DNA of 64,000 bases from Isoetes taiwanensis (taxonomy: Eukaryota; Streptophyta; Lycopodiopsida; Isoetales; Isoetaceae). This document shows, one piece after another, positions 46,132 through 57,564 of this stretch; the first letter of the stretch is position 1, and the number at the start of each line of letters is the position of its first letter. Both the position numbers and the translations under genes were made by a program. Where the stretch lies: contig JAJEKV010000014.1 of the NCBI GenBank assembly GCA_021234155.1, forward strand, positions 13,504,494-13,568,493, in the 5' to 3' direction. The notes below the pieces were generated by a model. That model ran no database searches. It saw nothing but the letters and a program-made list of their open reading frames with translations, and had not been told where the DNA came from.

Positions 46132-47866
46132 TGTGGTGTGTGGTCTAGTTGGACCACAACTAGATTCTTGTGTGCAAATTATAACTTGAAGACTTATCCC
46201 TCAAAGGAGCTTGGCTCTGTATTTTTGACAACAATTGGAAACTACCTGCCAAGCTGCCTGATGTGTTGCTTGATATGCATCTGTTTATGCTACGTGGCTT
46301 CCAGATGCTATCCCTTGATCGTCTGCTTTTCATTTTCGAGAGGCTATTCACTGAGGAGCAGTTTGCACAGTTTAGAGGCATGTATTATTACCACGGGGAG
46401 CAGTTCTTTTGGAATGGGAGGGAGATGATTCAAACAGATCCATCCTTTGTGGCTCCATGCATTTGCCCATGACTTATGGCTGGCCCATCCATAATCTAGC
46501 CAATGCTTATTTGCTTGTGCAAGGTGAAGTGGTTGGGGCGCTAATGCTATATCACGTTCCCTCCTTTCATCAACTATTCACATCCAATTCCACTATCACC
46601 TCAGTTTGATCCTCCTCCACCTATTAATCTGCCACAGCCACCCTCCCCTTCACCATATTCACCTCCCCCTCTCTCACTCCTACCTCCCCCCCATCAGCCT
46701 TAGTCATCCACTTCGGACAATTTCTCCTGATCCCAAGATCCGTATGATGGGGTCCTCAAGACTTTACAGATACAAGACAAGTATTTTCAAAGTTGCAGGT
46801 TCTTGGATTGAAGATAATAGATCTAATGGTCACATTTTGCTTTGCTTATCTGCCATGACTGGTGATCCATTGGTTATCCATACTCATTTTGTAAACCTTC
46901 GCCATTGGAAGGTAATTTTCCAGGAAAGGGGACTAATTACTTCAAGTCCTACTCCATGTAACTTTTTATTATGAATATAATATAAATCTTTCCTCTCTTC
47001 AAAAAAAAGAGGCGGAGGGGAGGAAGGTGTTTGAGAAAATACTCTTGCCACCCCATGTATAATCTTATGCTTTTTAACTTATATAATTCAGTTTCCATTT
47101 TCCTTCCAGCCCTCTTTTTTTTTTTTTTTTTTTTTTTTGTTTCTGGCATAAACAAGTAGACGACACATATTTTTTAGGACAACCAGGTGTATACATGAAA
47201 AATTTGCTTCCAAACAAAGCTTTAGACGATGATGAATTGTTGTGCATCAGCTGTTAACCATCCAGTGAAAACTTGGCTTTCTTTGAGCAAAGGCTATCAT
47301 TTTCAACGATACTTCAGTGCCCAATCGCTGTCCTATAAAGCTTGAAATTTTGGATCCATTGCATCGGTGATGCAAGGAGGTGCCATAGCCACCCTTCCTT
47401 TGAAGCTTCTAACTGATGCTATAGCCGATTGCCCATCTTTCTTAAAGTCTTAGAAACGCCAGAGCAATGGACGTAAATGAAGCAGTTTCAAGCATGAGAC
47501 TCGATTGTTCAATGCAGATGAAAAAAGAGAAGGAAAAAAAAATTGTGGAGACAACTCTACAAGGAGATGATGCGGTGATGTTCTTGGCATCTAGATATGA
47601 CCAAGAGTCTATGCTTGATTTCATTGTTATCAGTGGGGTGCAAGCCATACCAACGTACCTTCAACTGCGGATTGCTATATAGCATTAAGCTCTGCTCATT
47701 CAGAAATTGAGGTATGCTTTTTCTTCAATTCTTCATTTGCTTTGAGAGCATTCAATTAAGAAACCTTACCAACATTGTGGGTGTAAAATTCAATGGCTGT
47801 GGTGGCCAATGCAGTAAGGGCAATAGGTAGAAACAAGGACTAGCTCAAAGAAAGAACTTCGACAAC
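46132..47866. other. Unassigned DNA between LINE fragment and element E
   Basis: Short plus frames at 46138-46609, 46606-46974 and 47467-47682 show no recognisable domain. A T-homopolymer occupies about 47115-47138. The end of the LINE may lie near 46970-47010 (ATATAATATAAATC followed by an A run), but this is not certain. Confidence 0.35.
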
Positions 47867-49488
47867 TGTTGCCCCAAAAGGGCAACATACTAATTGTGGT
47901 CTATGCATTAAAGCTAGGTTAAGTCATTTTGGAATACTAGGTCAAAGTTTGGAAGAGCTTGATAGCCAACATTGATGTGGAGGTCAAAGGATGCTTACCT
48001 TCCAGGTCAACAAGTGCTTAAGTTAAAAGTTCACAAGAGGTACTTTATTTGAGGTCAAATGCTTAGTCAAGAATATACTCTAGAAGACTCTGGGTTATGA
48101 AGTTTGGAAGACATCTTTTGAAGTTTGGAACTTAAAAGTTTGGAAGACCCCTGTATACATGGCACCAAATCTTGGTTTTTTCCCTCTTCCCCATTTTCAT
48201 ACTCATATCTCATTCCCATTTACCTTTGTTTAACCATTGAGCCCACTTTTTCATGGCCATAAAATACCATTGTTTGTCTTCTCATCACTCCTTTTTCTTG
48301 CAAATATCCTTAGCCCAACTTTTCATTTTTACCATTGCCTCACAATTTTTCCATTTCCTCATGGTCCATTTTCCATTTTCCTATGAGCTCTCATGCATAC
48401 ACGTGTCTCCATGGCATATCCCTGCCTTAAGACCTAAAGATGCTCTAGAATATTCTATGGTCCCTCCCAAGTTGTGAAAATTTCCCATGGTCTCAAAAAT
48501 CTCCAAGAGTTCCTTGATCATTTTTAGAGAACTTCTTAAAACCATGCTCGAAGATCTTTAAAAGACCAAAATACAGCATATTCTGGGATATACTCTCGAA
48601 AATATGGAATCGTATCGCGCCATTTTCACGAAAATACGGCTAAGAACCCTAAAACTGAGTTTCTCAGCTCAAATCATGCCGGATTTGGATCCAATGACCT
48701 CGCAACCTATCTATTGTTATCTTCCTGCCCTCTAAGAATCGAATAAACCCATAAATTAAGGCTAAGATTGGGAAATCATTTGAAAACTGAACTATATACA
48801 GGGGGTTCAACTGAAACACTTTTCGAAGGCCCAGAAGCGCTCAAATTCTACGTTGACCAATGCTGAGCATGATCTGAAGAATTCTTGAAGTCCCTGAGCA
48901 CTCCTCGATCAGATTTGCAAAGATCTGATTGATATTATTTTCTAAAAATTATTTTATGATCTGTGATTGATATCTTCCAGTATTTGAAGTATTGAAACAC
49001 TCTTATTCATTGTTATTGTGATCTACTTATCTCCACATCAATGAAAATTCGTTGCCAAGTTGAAGAAGTTGTCTCTGATACGATCTTTGGCAATTTTGCC
49101 TTTCAAAAAATTCTACAGTAAATTCTCCTATGCTCCCAATTGCCTTTGGCCCAGTTGCCTTCTTGAATGTAGTTTGCCAAATCCGAGTGCAAAAATACCT
49201 TTGAGCATCCAAATGGAGATTTGATTTCATGCCTCCATTCTTTACCATCATTATGACACATTGGCTTTGAAAATTCTCAAAAAAAGTGGTCAAAAACTCC
49301 AAATCCCCTTTTCTGATCACTGTTTTCCAGTTTGACCCCTATTGACCAACTTTTGACCTCACTTTAAACTTGAATATCTCTCAGATCTATGATCTGACTT
49401 GGCCAGGAACTACACCATTGGATTCACATAACTTTTTTGTGCCAGTCTAAAGCATTTGACCCCAAAAATCAATCCATTATCGACTATT
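47867..49488 (+). repeat. 5' LTR of element E
   Basis: It begins TGTTGCCC, followed by CAAAA and GGGCAACA, which forms a short hairpin at 47867-47887. It parallels the 3' LTR to CGACTATT at 49488. The frame at 48253-48477 is not considered coding. Confidence 0.8.
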
Positions 49489-49723
49489 ACACCAATTTGA
49501 GTCAAGGTCCCATTTTCTAGAAATGGGAAAGGTATGAAACTTTGAGTTTTTGAATTCTTATCTAGATTTATATTGCAAAGAGTGATCACCTTAAGTGATC
49601 TGGAGGTCCTAACCCCAACTTGAGTCCAAACTCAAGTTGACTCATTGTGGTTGACCTTTAAGCCAGGTTGAGGGTCAACATCTTGGAGGTCCTACCGAGA
49701 TCCTACCTGGATCTCGAGAACTC
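49489..49723 (+). other. Leader of element E
   Basis: About 235 bp between the LTR and the gag ATG. AACTTGAG and CTCAAGTT at 49617-49638 form a perfect 8-bp stem with a 6-base loop. No TGG-type primer-binding site is evident next to the LTR. Confidence 0.5.
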
Positions 49724-50833
49724 ATGGCTCCAAAACAGAAATTTCCAGCAGAATACGAACCACCAGAAGATCAAGAAGCATCAGAACACTGTAGAGATAG
49801 GTCTCTGCCCTCAAGTTTTTCAACTGGATTACACCAAAGCATGCCTTATCAGTTCGAATTGAATGTTCCTATTCCATTTCCTACTTTTGACGCCAGCATG
49901 AGTGCTAATACTTTTTTGAGAACTTTTGAAGATTACTACAGGGACTATGGTTTTAAAAAGGGGTGTAAGTTTTCAGAGCTTGAGAAGTGTTTCAAGGAGG
50001 AAAGTGAAGCTGGTGCTTGGCGGACTTATGAGAAACTTATGGGAACTACCTCATGGGATGACCTTGTCACCAAGTTCTTAGACAGGTTTGAAAAACTCGC
50101 TGCTCCCAAGGATCTTGTTAATGAATTGCAAAACTTCTCTATTTATGTAGGTGAAAGTGTTAGTCAATATAAGGAGAGGTTCAGCACCTTCATGAATAGG
50201 TGCCAGAAATGCCAAGTCACCATTCCCACACTCTTTTTAGTGTCCTCTTTTATTAAAGGCTTGTCTTCTAGACCAGAAATTCAAAGAAAACTTATCAAGA
50301 TTCAAGCTACTGAAGGTTTTGATTCCATTTACAAGGTTTTTGAAACAACTGAGTTGACCAAGATGCTCTCTATCCTACCAGAAAACCACAATGGCTTTCA
50401 TCACGATCCCTTCTACCCTGATGCCACTGATGGCCCTTATGAACCTCACTATTCTGTCCCTATCTATGCTGTGCACAAACAAAAGAAAAAGGCCAAAGAT
50501 GAAGAGGCTGACTCTCAAATTTCAGAAGTTAAAGCAGATTTGACAAAGGTGACTGAAGCTTTAGCAGAAGTGACCAAACAACTTGTGGAGCTTAAAACAA
50601 ATAGGGCAGGTAGAACTTATCCTGAATGTATCCATTGCAATAGAACTTCACATCCAGCTGACATCTGCTATTGGCAAGTGTGGCCTAAATTCAATAGGAA
50701 AGGCCATTTTGGCAGAGAGTGTCCAATTTGTGTTTTTTGCAAGGAGGTTGGTCACACTGACCTTAGGTGTTCTGTTAAGGAGTATTTGCTAAGCGAGAAA
50801 GAGAAAAGAAATCTGAAACAACTCCCCATGTAA
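49724..50833 (+). CDS. Gag polyprotein of element E
   Basis: An intact 369-residue frame. The capsid core occupies about residues 50-220, with motifs TFLRTFEDYYRDYG, AGAWRTYEKL, WDDLVTKFLDRF and SQYKERFSTFMNRC typical of plant retrotransposon gag. A Lys-rich, coiled-coil-like stretch follows (VKADLTKVTEALAEVTKQL). Cys/His knuckles lie near the end (CIHCNRTSHPADIC and CPICVFCKEVGHTDLRC). It would form the virus-like particle and bind the element RNA. It ends in TAA at 50833. The start ATG is the first in the frame after the leader. It is the only intact retrotransposon protein in this element. Confidence 0.8.
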   Translation: MAPKQKFPAEYEPPEDQEASEHCRDRSLPSSFSTGLHQSMPYQFELNVPIPFPTFDASMSANTFLRTFEDYYRDYGFKKGCKFSELEKCFKEESEAGAWRTYEKLMGTTSWDDLVTKFLDRFEKLAAPKDLVNELQNFSIYVGESVSQYKERFSTFMNRCQKCQVTIPTLFLVSSFIKGLSSRPEIQRKLIKIQATEGFDSIYKVFETTELTKMLSILPENHNGFHHDPFYPDATDGPYEPHYSVPIYAVHKQKKKAKDEEADSQISEVKADLTKVTEALAEVTKQLVELKTNRAGRTYPECIHCNRTSHPADICYWQVWPKFNRKGHFGRECPICVFCKEVGHTDLRCSVKEYLLSEKEKRNLKQLPM

Positions 50834-50922
50834 GGTTTGCTGAATCTACTAGTTCTATAAGGTTTGTGCAGGCTACAGAAGTGCCAAAGATTGAAGAAGT
50901 AATGGTAGTATAGACCAGAAGC

Positions 50923-51766
50923 ATGGGAGAGGTCCATAGGCCTGCTGAACCCAATAGACATGCTCCAGAAGATTCAAGGAGACCAACATTACTACCAGCT
51001 CCCGTTACAGAAGTTCCTTTTCAAGAAATAGCTCCACCTCCCCAACGAAAGTATGGTAAGAAAGGTCAAGACCTTGATGAATTAGATGTTTTGCTTAAAA
51101 ATTCTAAAGTAAGTGTAGATTTATTTACTTTATTAAGATTGCACCCAGTTATAGGAAGAAATTATTGCAACAAACTACCTCTATTGAGGCAGTGGCTTGT
51201 GTAAGTTTTGCAGATGCTACTAATCTCATTTTGGCTCAAAATGAGGAAGATCCAGGTGCATTCATGTGTTCAGCTACTTTAGGAGGATACTCTCTTTCCA
51301 ATTGCCTTATCATGTTATGAAGAAATGTGGGCTTGAGATAGATAAAAGATCATCTGTTTTGTTAAAATCCTTTTCTAATGCTAAAATAGCACCAGTTGGT
51401 ATTGTGACCAAAATTCCTGTCAACACTGAAGGTATTGTTGTAGCTGCCAACTTTGTTGTTGTTGCTTTTGAGGGTCTAGGAGAAGATAAAGATATATATG
51501 ATCTCTTGCTGGGAAGAAGATGGATGGCTACAATTGATGCTAGGCCAGTCTGGTCTCAAGGGAGATGTACCATTTCAAATGGTTCCCAGGTGGCTACAAT
51601 CTACAATCAGGATGGTTCCTATGGCTCCAAGGAGGAGGTACATTTCATTAAAGAGTTGCTAATAGAGGAGCCTTTGGGATCTTATAGTTTAGCAACCCCC
51701 AAAACAAAGAAGTGTGATTTGATTCCCTTGGTTAGGGAATGTGCACTACCTTTTGAGAATGTTTGA
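50923..51766 (+). pseudogene. Gag-pol linker and protease of element E, decayed
   Basis: Two frames, 50923-51204 and 51266-51766, contain a linker (LDELDVLLKNSKVSVDLFTLLRLHP) and the body of an aspartic protease (LPYHVMKKCGLEIDKRSS, VVAFEGLGEDKDIYDLLLGRRWM). The expected DSGAS active-site block should lie just before LPYHVMKK, near 51275, but the sequence there is out of frame and the Asp is not recognisable. The protease is therefore probably dead. A frame change joins it to the RNase H region at about 51750. Confidence 0.65.
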
Positions 51767-52442
51767 TGGAGGGATTTCGAAGAAACTGAATGTAGCATCA
51801 TCTGCAGCGATATTTAAAGATACTTTCAACAAACTTCTGGCCAAAGTAGGAAGAATTTTTCCCCAAATAACTTCCAATATAGCAGAGTATAAAGCTTTGA
51901 TTGCAGGTCTCCAAGAAGCTAAGGCTATGGACATACACATTCATGGAGATTCTCAATTGGTTTGCAGACAGGTTAGTGGTGAATATCAGGCCAAAAATGC
52001 TGATATGGAGTCTCTAAGAAATCAGGTAATGGAAATACTTGTTCATTTCACTTCTTGGAAAATTACTCATGTCCCAAGAGAGCAGAACTGGGAAGCTGAT
52101 GCTTTGTGCAGAGACACTTTAATGTCATATCTATCTGAAGGAGCTATACCAGAAGAAGATCTTGATGAAGATGAGGCTAAGGAATTCTGCCCCATATTAG
52201 TCATAAATGCATCACAAAAGGAAGCAACTAATGAAGTTATTATCAACAAACATGGCCAGCAAAGAACTCTGTTTATGGGAGATCTCTTTGACACACAAAA
52301 CAAGGAAGAAATCACTAAATTCTTTGAAGGAAGAAGTGATGTGTTTGCTTGGGATTACTCTGAGCTCATTGGTATTAAAGAAAGGTATGTCAATTTGAGA
52401 TCAAAATCAAGGAAGGGTGTAAACCTGTTTTTCAACGGTTAA
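51741..52442 (+). CDS. Additional RNase H domain placed between protease and RT
   Basis: A 233-codon frame. Residues 7-125 carry an RNase H fold with all four expected acidic positions: FDGG (first Asp), NIAEYKAL (Glu), HGDSQLV (second Asp) and NWEADAL (last Asp). HVPREQN is also present. This signature belongs to the cellular or archaeal-like RNase HI acquired by Tat-type plant elements. Beyond residue about 130, an Asp/Glu-rich linker and GDLFDTQNKEEITKFFEGRSDVFAWDYSELIGI lead into the RT. A frameshift near 52390 ends the frame. Its role would be to degrade RNA in RNA/DNA hybrids during reverse transcription. The familiar order in Tat elements is RT-RH-aRH-IN, so the upstream position is unusual. 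Confidence 0.75.
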   Translation: MHYLLRMFDGGISKKLNVASSAAIFKDTFNKLLAKVGRIFPQITSNIAEYKALIAGLQEAKAMDIHIHGDSQLVCRQVSGEYQAKNADMESLRNQVMEILVHFTSWKITHVPREQNWEADALCRDTLMSYLSEGAIPEEDLDEDEAKEFCPILVINASQKEATNEVIINKHGQQRTLFMGDLFDTQNKEEITKFFEGRSDVFAWDYSELIGIKERYVNLRSKSRKGVNLFFNG

Positions 52443-53640
52443 GGAGGATCAATGCTTCACTTTTAGATCTAATTAGAGATGAATTGCATAAGATGTTGGA
52501 TGCAGGTGTTATTGTGGAAATTATTAGCCCTGAATGGGTGTCATGCATTGTTCCAGTGGAAAAGAAGAGTGGTGCTTTGAGAATCTGCATAGATTATCGA
52601 GACCTAAACAAAGCTACTATAAAAGATTGTTATCCTTTGCCTTTTTTAGAAGAAATTCTATATGCTGTTGCAGGAAAAGACATGTATTCATTTCTAGATG
52701 GTTTCTCAGGATTTAATCAGATCAGCATCAAAGAGGAGGATCGGCCATCACCCCCTGGGGCACATATGCTACGAAAAGAATGCCATTTGGTTTAATGAAT
52801 GCCCCAGCTACCTTCCAAAGAGCAATGGATGTTATTTTCAAATCAATGTCTGCTGAAGAGTTCAGGATGTATCTGGACGATCTTTGTTTAGGCTCCCATC
52901 CCACTAGCCATGTGGAATTACTTGCAAAGATTTGTTCTCTATGCAGGAGTTCTGGAGTTAATCTAAATCCAAAAAAATGCATCTTTTTTGCATCAAAAGG
53001 ACAGCTCTTAGGACATGAAGTATCCAACCAAGGTATTCAAGTTGCTCAAGACAAGGTTGAAGCCCTCGAAAAACTAGCACCTCCCAATAATCTAAAGCAG
53101 GTTAAGAGTTTTATTGGTATGACAAGTTTTCTTAGAATGTATATTCCAAATTTTGCTCATATTTCGAGTCCCATTTCTAAGTTGACAAGGGTAGAAAAGT
53201 TTTCTAAGTCTGAAAGCAAGCGTATACCTATCACATGGACTTCAGAATGCCAAGAGGCTTTTGACTTCCTCATTTTATCCATATGTGAAGCCACACTTTT
53301 GAAGAAACCAGATTTGAACATGCCATTTGAAGTTTATGTCACTGTTACTAAAAAGGCCATAGCCATTTTGTAGGATAAACATACTATAGTATTTGCAAGC
53401 AAACAATGGTCTGCCCTTGAAGAAAGATACACCAGGATGGAAAAGAGTGATGCTGAATATGTTTCTTATTAATAGACAAGGACATTTGCTTTTGAAAAGT
53501 CAAGTCCAAGTTTATATGAAGCAAAACCCAATGGGTTTCCTATTTGGTAAGGCAACCAACAAGCCAAAGATCCAGAGATGGGCTTGTAAGTTGCAAAGCT
53601 ATGATATTTTTGTAAAGGAGTTGCATTTAATATGAAATCC
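52400..53640 (+). pseudogene. Reverse transcriptase and decayed RNase H of element E
   Basis: RT runs from about 52400 (CKPVFQRLRRINASLLDLIRD) through RICIDYRDLNKAT, YSFLDGFSGFNQI, RMPFGLMNAPATFQRAM and the catalytic box MYLDDLCLGS near 52868-52897. A frameshift near 52745 separates the 52484-52795 and 52780-53373 frames. The RT-linked RNase H follows from about 53260 (PFEVYVTVTKKAIAIL, then FASKQWSALEERYTRMEKSDAEYV). In this family the first position is normally a TDAS-like block, but it reads VTVTK here, so the catalytic Asp is absent. Stops at 53371 and near 53471 end it. Confidence 0.8.
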
Positions 53641-53650
53641 TAGCCTCTAC

Positions 53651-55035
53651 TTGCCTTACATATTTTTTGACCATGAAGATGAATTGGACATTACTGACAC
53701 CTCACTTGCAGTGGCACATTTAGAAGTAATTCAAGGAGACCAAGTCAAAGGAGGATGGCAACAACCTATTAGAAACTTTTTACAATATGGGATCATCTCT
53801 CCAAGCCTCACACCAAGTCAGAAAAGGAGACTCAAAGACAAATGCAGACAATTCACGTTGATAGATAATGTCTTGTGCAAAGTCAACCGAGATGGAATCT
53901 TGCTGAGATGTGTAGATGAAGATGATTCTGCCCTAATTATCAGAGAAATGCATAAAGGTATCTGTGGAGGACATTTTGCTGGGGATACTACAGCAAAGAA
54001 GATTCTCAGGTCTGGATATAACTGGCCTATTGTTTTTAGAGATTGCTATGAGATCATAAAGAGTTGCCATCAATGCCAGACTTTTGGCAAAAGAATTTTA
54101 TTACCAGCTGCCCTGAACCCTATCATATCTCCAGGACCTTTTCAGATTTGGGGGCTAGATTATATTGGCCCCATTAATCCTTCTTCTGCAGGTCAGCATC
54201 AACATATCATTGTGGCCACAGATTATTTTACCAAGTGGGCAGAAGCATACCCCTGAGGCAGGCTAATGCCCTCACAACTGCAAGGTTTCTACATGAATAT
54301 GTTTGTGCTAGGTTTGGTATTCCTCTCAAGTTGCATTCTGATAGAGGTACACCTTTTGTTAATGAAGTCATTGCTAACTTGTTGAGCATTTTGAAGGTGA
54401 AGCATACCAAAAGCTCTTCATACTACCCTCAATGCAATGGACAAGCTGAGGCTACTAACAAAGTGTTGAAAAATATTCTGCAGAAGACAGTTGAAATCAA
54501 TAAGAGGGATTGGCATGTCAAAATAGTGGATGCACTTTGGGCTTATAGAGTCACTATCAAAGCAGCTACAAATCACACACCTTTCAATTTAGTTTATGGC
54601 ATAGAGGCAGTTTTACCAGTAGAACTCGAGTTGCCTTCTTTGAGGTTAGCTCATAAATTATGCTTACCTTTTGAACATGCCTTGCAGGAAAGATTGGATG
54701 CCTTGTTACATCTAGATGAATATAGAATGGAAGCTGAGAACACTAATTTGTTGAAAAAGGCTAAAGATCTGGCTGCTTTCAAAGCTGCACATAGGATACA
54801 AGGTACTTTTAGGGAGGGAGAGCTTGTCCTCAAGTGGAATAAGTCAAAGGAAGCATCAGCTGGTAAATTTGATAATATTTGGGAAGGACCTTTTGTGGTG
54901 CTGGAATCTGCAGGTACCAACTCTTATTGGCTACAAGAAGTTGCCTTAGGAATGCTATTACCAAATCCTATCAACATCTTGCACTTGAAAAGGTACTGGG
55001 ACCAGCATGCTTGTTTGTCCCTCTTTTTGCACTAA
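53651..55035 (+). pseudogene. Integrase of element E
   Basis: 53651-54256 contains the N-terminal HHCC zinc finger (MHKGICGGHFAGDT ... SCHQCQTFG) and the start of the catalytic core (WGLDYIGPINPSS, first Asp). A one-base frameshift near 54245 follows KWAEAYP. The 54235-55035 frame continues the core with KLHSDRGTPFVN (second Asp) and PQCNGQAEATNKV (Glu), then the C-terminal domain (FREGELVLKWNK, GKFDNIWEGPFVVL). All three catalytic acids survive and only the frame is broken. No chromodomain follows. Confidence 0.85.
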
Positions 55036-55856
55036 AAAGTTCAAAGATCTATAATAGAAGTAGAGTAGTTAGATCAATTTGACTTTTGTTATGAGCACAT
55101 TACTTTGATAAATTAGTTTTATGTTCGTAGGTTGGGCTGACCAGAGAACAATATAAGTGATCCCAAGGAGAGAATGATTACTAATGTTTTACCAAGTGTC
55201 ATATGCAGGAGCATCCTTCTTCCATCTCTATTCATCTGTCTTAAAGTGCTCCTACCACCCATTCAGCCTTCTATTCTTCTTTCCACATCTTAACAGCACT
55301 CTGCAAATTCATCTTCACCATCATAGCAGAGTTGCAAGGGTTTGAGATTAACTAGTTTGTGTGTTTCCATGACAGGTGCATCCTTTCTCCATCTATATTC
55401 ATCTGTCATAAGTGGTCCTGCTATTCATTTAGACTCCTTATTCTTGTTTTCATCCCCCAAAAAAGCACTCTGCACTTCAGTTTCACCACCATAGCAGAGT
55501 TGCAATTTTTGAAGATCAAGGAGAGACATACACTTTCTTGTTTTAGTGAGATCCCAACACTTGCACATTCACTCCATCATCATATACTCCACATACTCCA
55601 TTCACATCACCACCCTATCACATTCACACTCATTCTCATCTTTTTCCACTCACCATATCCCATTCACATCACCCTATCACCACATTCATACTCATTCCAT
55701 CAACACTTGCACTTTACACTTTCACTCCATCATGATCTCACTTGAACACCTTAGTACAAAACTGAAGACCCCTCTATGTATTCACTTTTGACATTGTATG
55801 GCTGAGGGGACCATCCATTTTCTTGTTTTGGCGAGATGTTGCCCCCAAAGGGCAGA
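55036..55856 (+). repeat. Repeat-rich 3' untranslated region of element E
   Basis: A diverged tandem repeat of about 170 bp covers roughly 55205-55345 and 55373-55516; both units contain TCCATCT.TATTCATCTGTC, GCACTCTGCA and CCATAGCAGAGTTGCAA. It is followed by a CATTCACATCACC-like pyrimidine-rich stretch at 55560-55740. GGGGACCATCC near 55806 and the run up to 55836 may contain the polypurine tract, but it is not clear. Confidence 0.6.
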
Positions 55857-57564
55857 TGTTGCCCCCAAAGGGCAACATACTAATTGTGGTCCATTAAACT
55901 TAGGTTAAGTCATTTTGGAATACTAGATCAAAGTTTGGAAGAGCTTGGTAGCCAAGATTGATGTGGAGGTCAAAGGATGCTTACCTTCCAGGTCAACAAG
56001 TGCTTAAGTTAAAAGTTCACAAGAGGTACTTTATTTGAGGTCAAATGCTTAGTCAAGAATATACTCTAGAAGAATCTGGGTTATGAAGTTTGGAAGACAT
56101 CTTTTGAAGTTTGGAAGTTAAAAGTTTGGAAGACCCCCGTATACATGGCACCAAATCTTGGGTTTTTCCCTCTCCCCCATTTCCATACTCATATCTCATT
56201 CCCATTTACCTTTGTTTAACCATTGAGCCCACTTTTTCATGGCCATAAAATACCATTGTTTGTCTTCTCATTACTCCTTTTTCTTGCAAATATCCTTAGC
56301 CCAACTTTTCATTTTTACCATTGCCTCACAATTTTTCCATTTCCCCATGGTCCATTTTCCTATGAGCTCTCATGCATACACGTGTCTCCATGGTATATCC
56401 CTGCCTTAAGACCTAAAGATGCTCTAGAATATTCTATGGTCCCTCCCAAGTTGTGAAAATTTCCCATGGTCTCAAAAATCTCCAAGAGTTCCTTGATCAT
56501 TTTTAGAGAACTTCTTAAAACCATGCTCGAATATCTTTAAAAGACCAAAATACAACATATTCTGGGATATACTCTCGAAAATACGGAGACCGTATCGCGC
56601 CATTTTCACGAAAATACGGCCAAGAGCCCTAAAACTGAGTTTCTCAGCTCAAATCATGCCGTATTTGGATCCAATGACCTCGCAACCTATCTATTTTTAT
56701 CTTCCCGGCCTCTAAGAATCGAATAAACCCATAAATTAAGGCTAAGATTGGGAAATCATTTGAAAACTGAACGATATACAGGGGGTTCAACTGAAACACT
56801 TTTCGAAGGCCCAGAAGCACTCAAATTCTACATTGACCAATGCTGAGCATGATCTGAAGAATTCTTGAAGTCTCTGAGCACTCCTCGATCAGATTTGCAA
56901 AGATCTGATTGATATTATTTTCTAAAAATTATTTTATGACCTGTGATTGAGATCTTCCAGTATTTGAAGTATTGAAACACTCTTATTCATTATTATTGTG
57001 ATCTACTTATCTCCACATCAATGAAAATTCGTTGCCAAGTTGAAGAAGTTGTCTCTGATACGGTCTTTGGCAATTTTGCCTTTCAAAAAATTCTACAGTA
57101 AATTCTCCTATGCTCCCAATTGCCTTTGGCCCGGTTGCCATCGATCCTTGAGACCTCTGAGATCTATATGCTTTGAAAAAATCGAAAAATACCATCCACA
57201 ACTCGAGTTAGAAAATCTAGCATTCTGTTTTGACTGTTCTTGACTGTACTTTGCCAAATCCGAGTGCAAAAATACCTCTGAGCATCCAAATGGAGATTTG
57301 ATTTCATGCCTCCATTCTTTACCATCATTGTGACACATTGGCTTTGAAAATTCTCAAAAAAGTGGTCAGAAACTCCAAATCACCTATTCTGATCATTGTT
57401 TTCCAGTTTGACCCCTATTGACCAACTTTTGACCTCACTTTAAACTTGAATATCTCTCAGATCTATGATCTGACTTGGCCAGGAACTACACCATTGGATT
57501 CACGTAACTTTTTTATGCCAGTCTAAAGCATTTGACCCCAAAAATCAATCCATTATCGACTATT
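55857..57564 (+). repeat. 3' LTR of element E
   Basis: The same sequence as 47867-49488 with few visible substitutions, plus about 100 extra bases at 57139-57238. Its start hairpin TGTTGCCC...GGGC is duplicated in tandem with a 20-bp unit (TGTTG at 55837 and 55857). The match to the 5' LTR ends at CGACTATT. Confidence 0.8.

Larger units (their letters stand above)
47867..57564 (+). mobile_element. Ty3/gypsy LTR retrotransposon with extra RNase H before RT (element E)
   Basis: Long direct repeats at 47867-49488 and 55857-57564 flank a plus-strand coding region in the order gag, protease, additional RNase H, RT, decayed RNase H, integrase. RT before integrase places it in Ty3/gypsy. Possession of a second RNase H of the cellular or archaeal-like type recalls the Tat lineage. 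Stops and frameshifts interrupt the pol region. No target duplication was found and no standard tRNA primer site is seen after the 5' LTR, so the exact ends may be slightly wrong. Confidence 0.85.

Noticed and set aside
48253-48477. Plus frame repeated in both LTRs of element E (also 56223-56456)
   Set aside because: It is part of the LTR, is low in complexity at the start, and differs between the two copies by indels.
55546-55791. His/Ser/Thr-rich frames in the region before the 3' LTR of element E
   Set aside because: They derive from a CATTCACATCACC-like low-complexity repeat.
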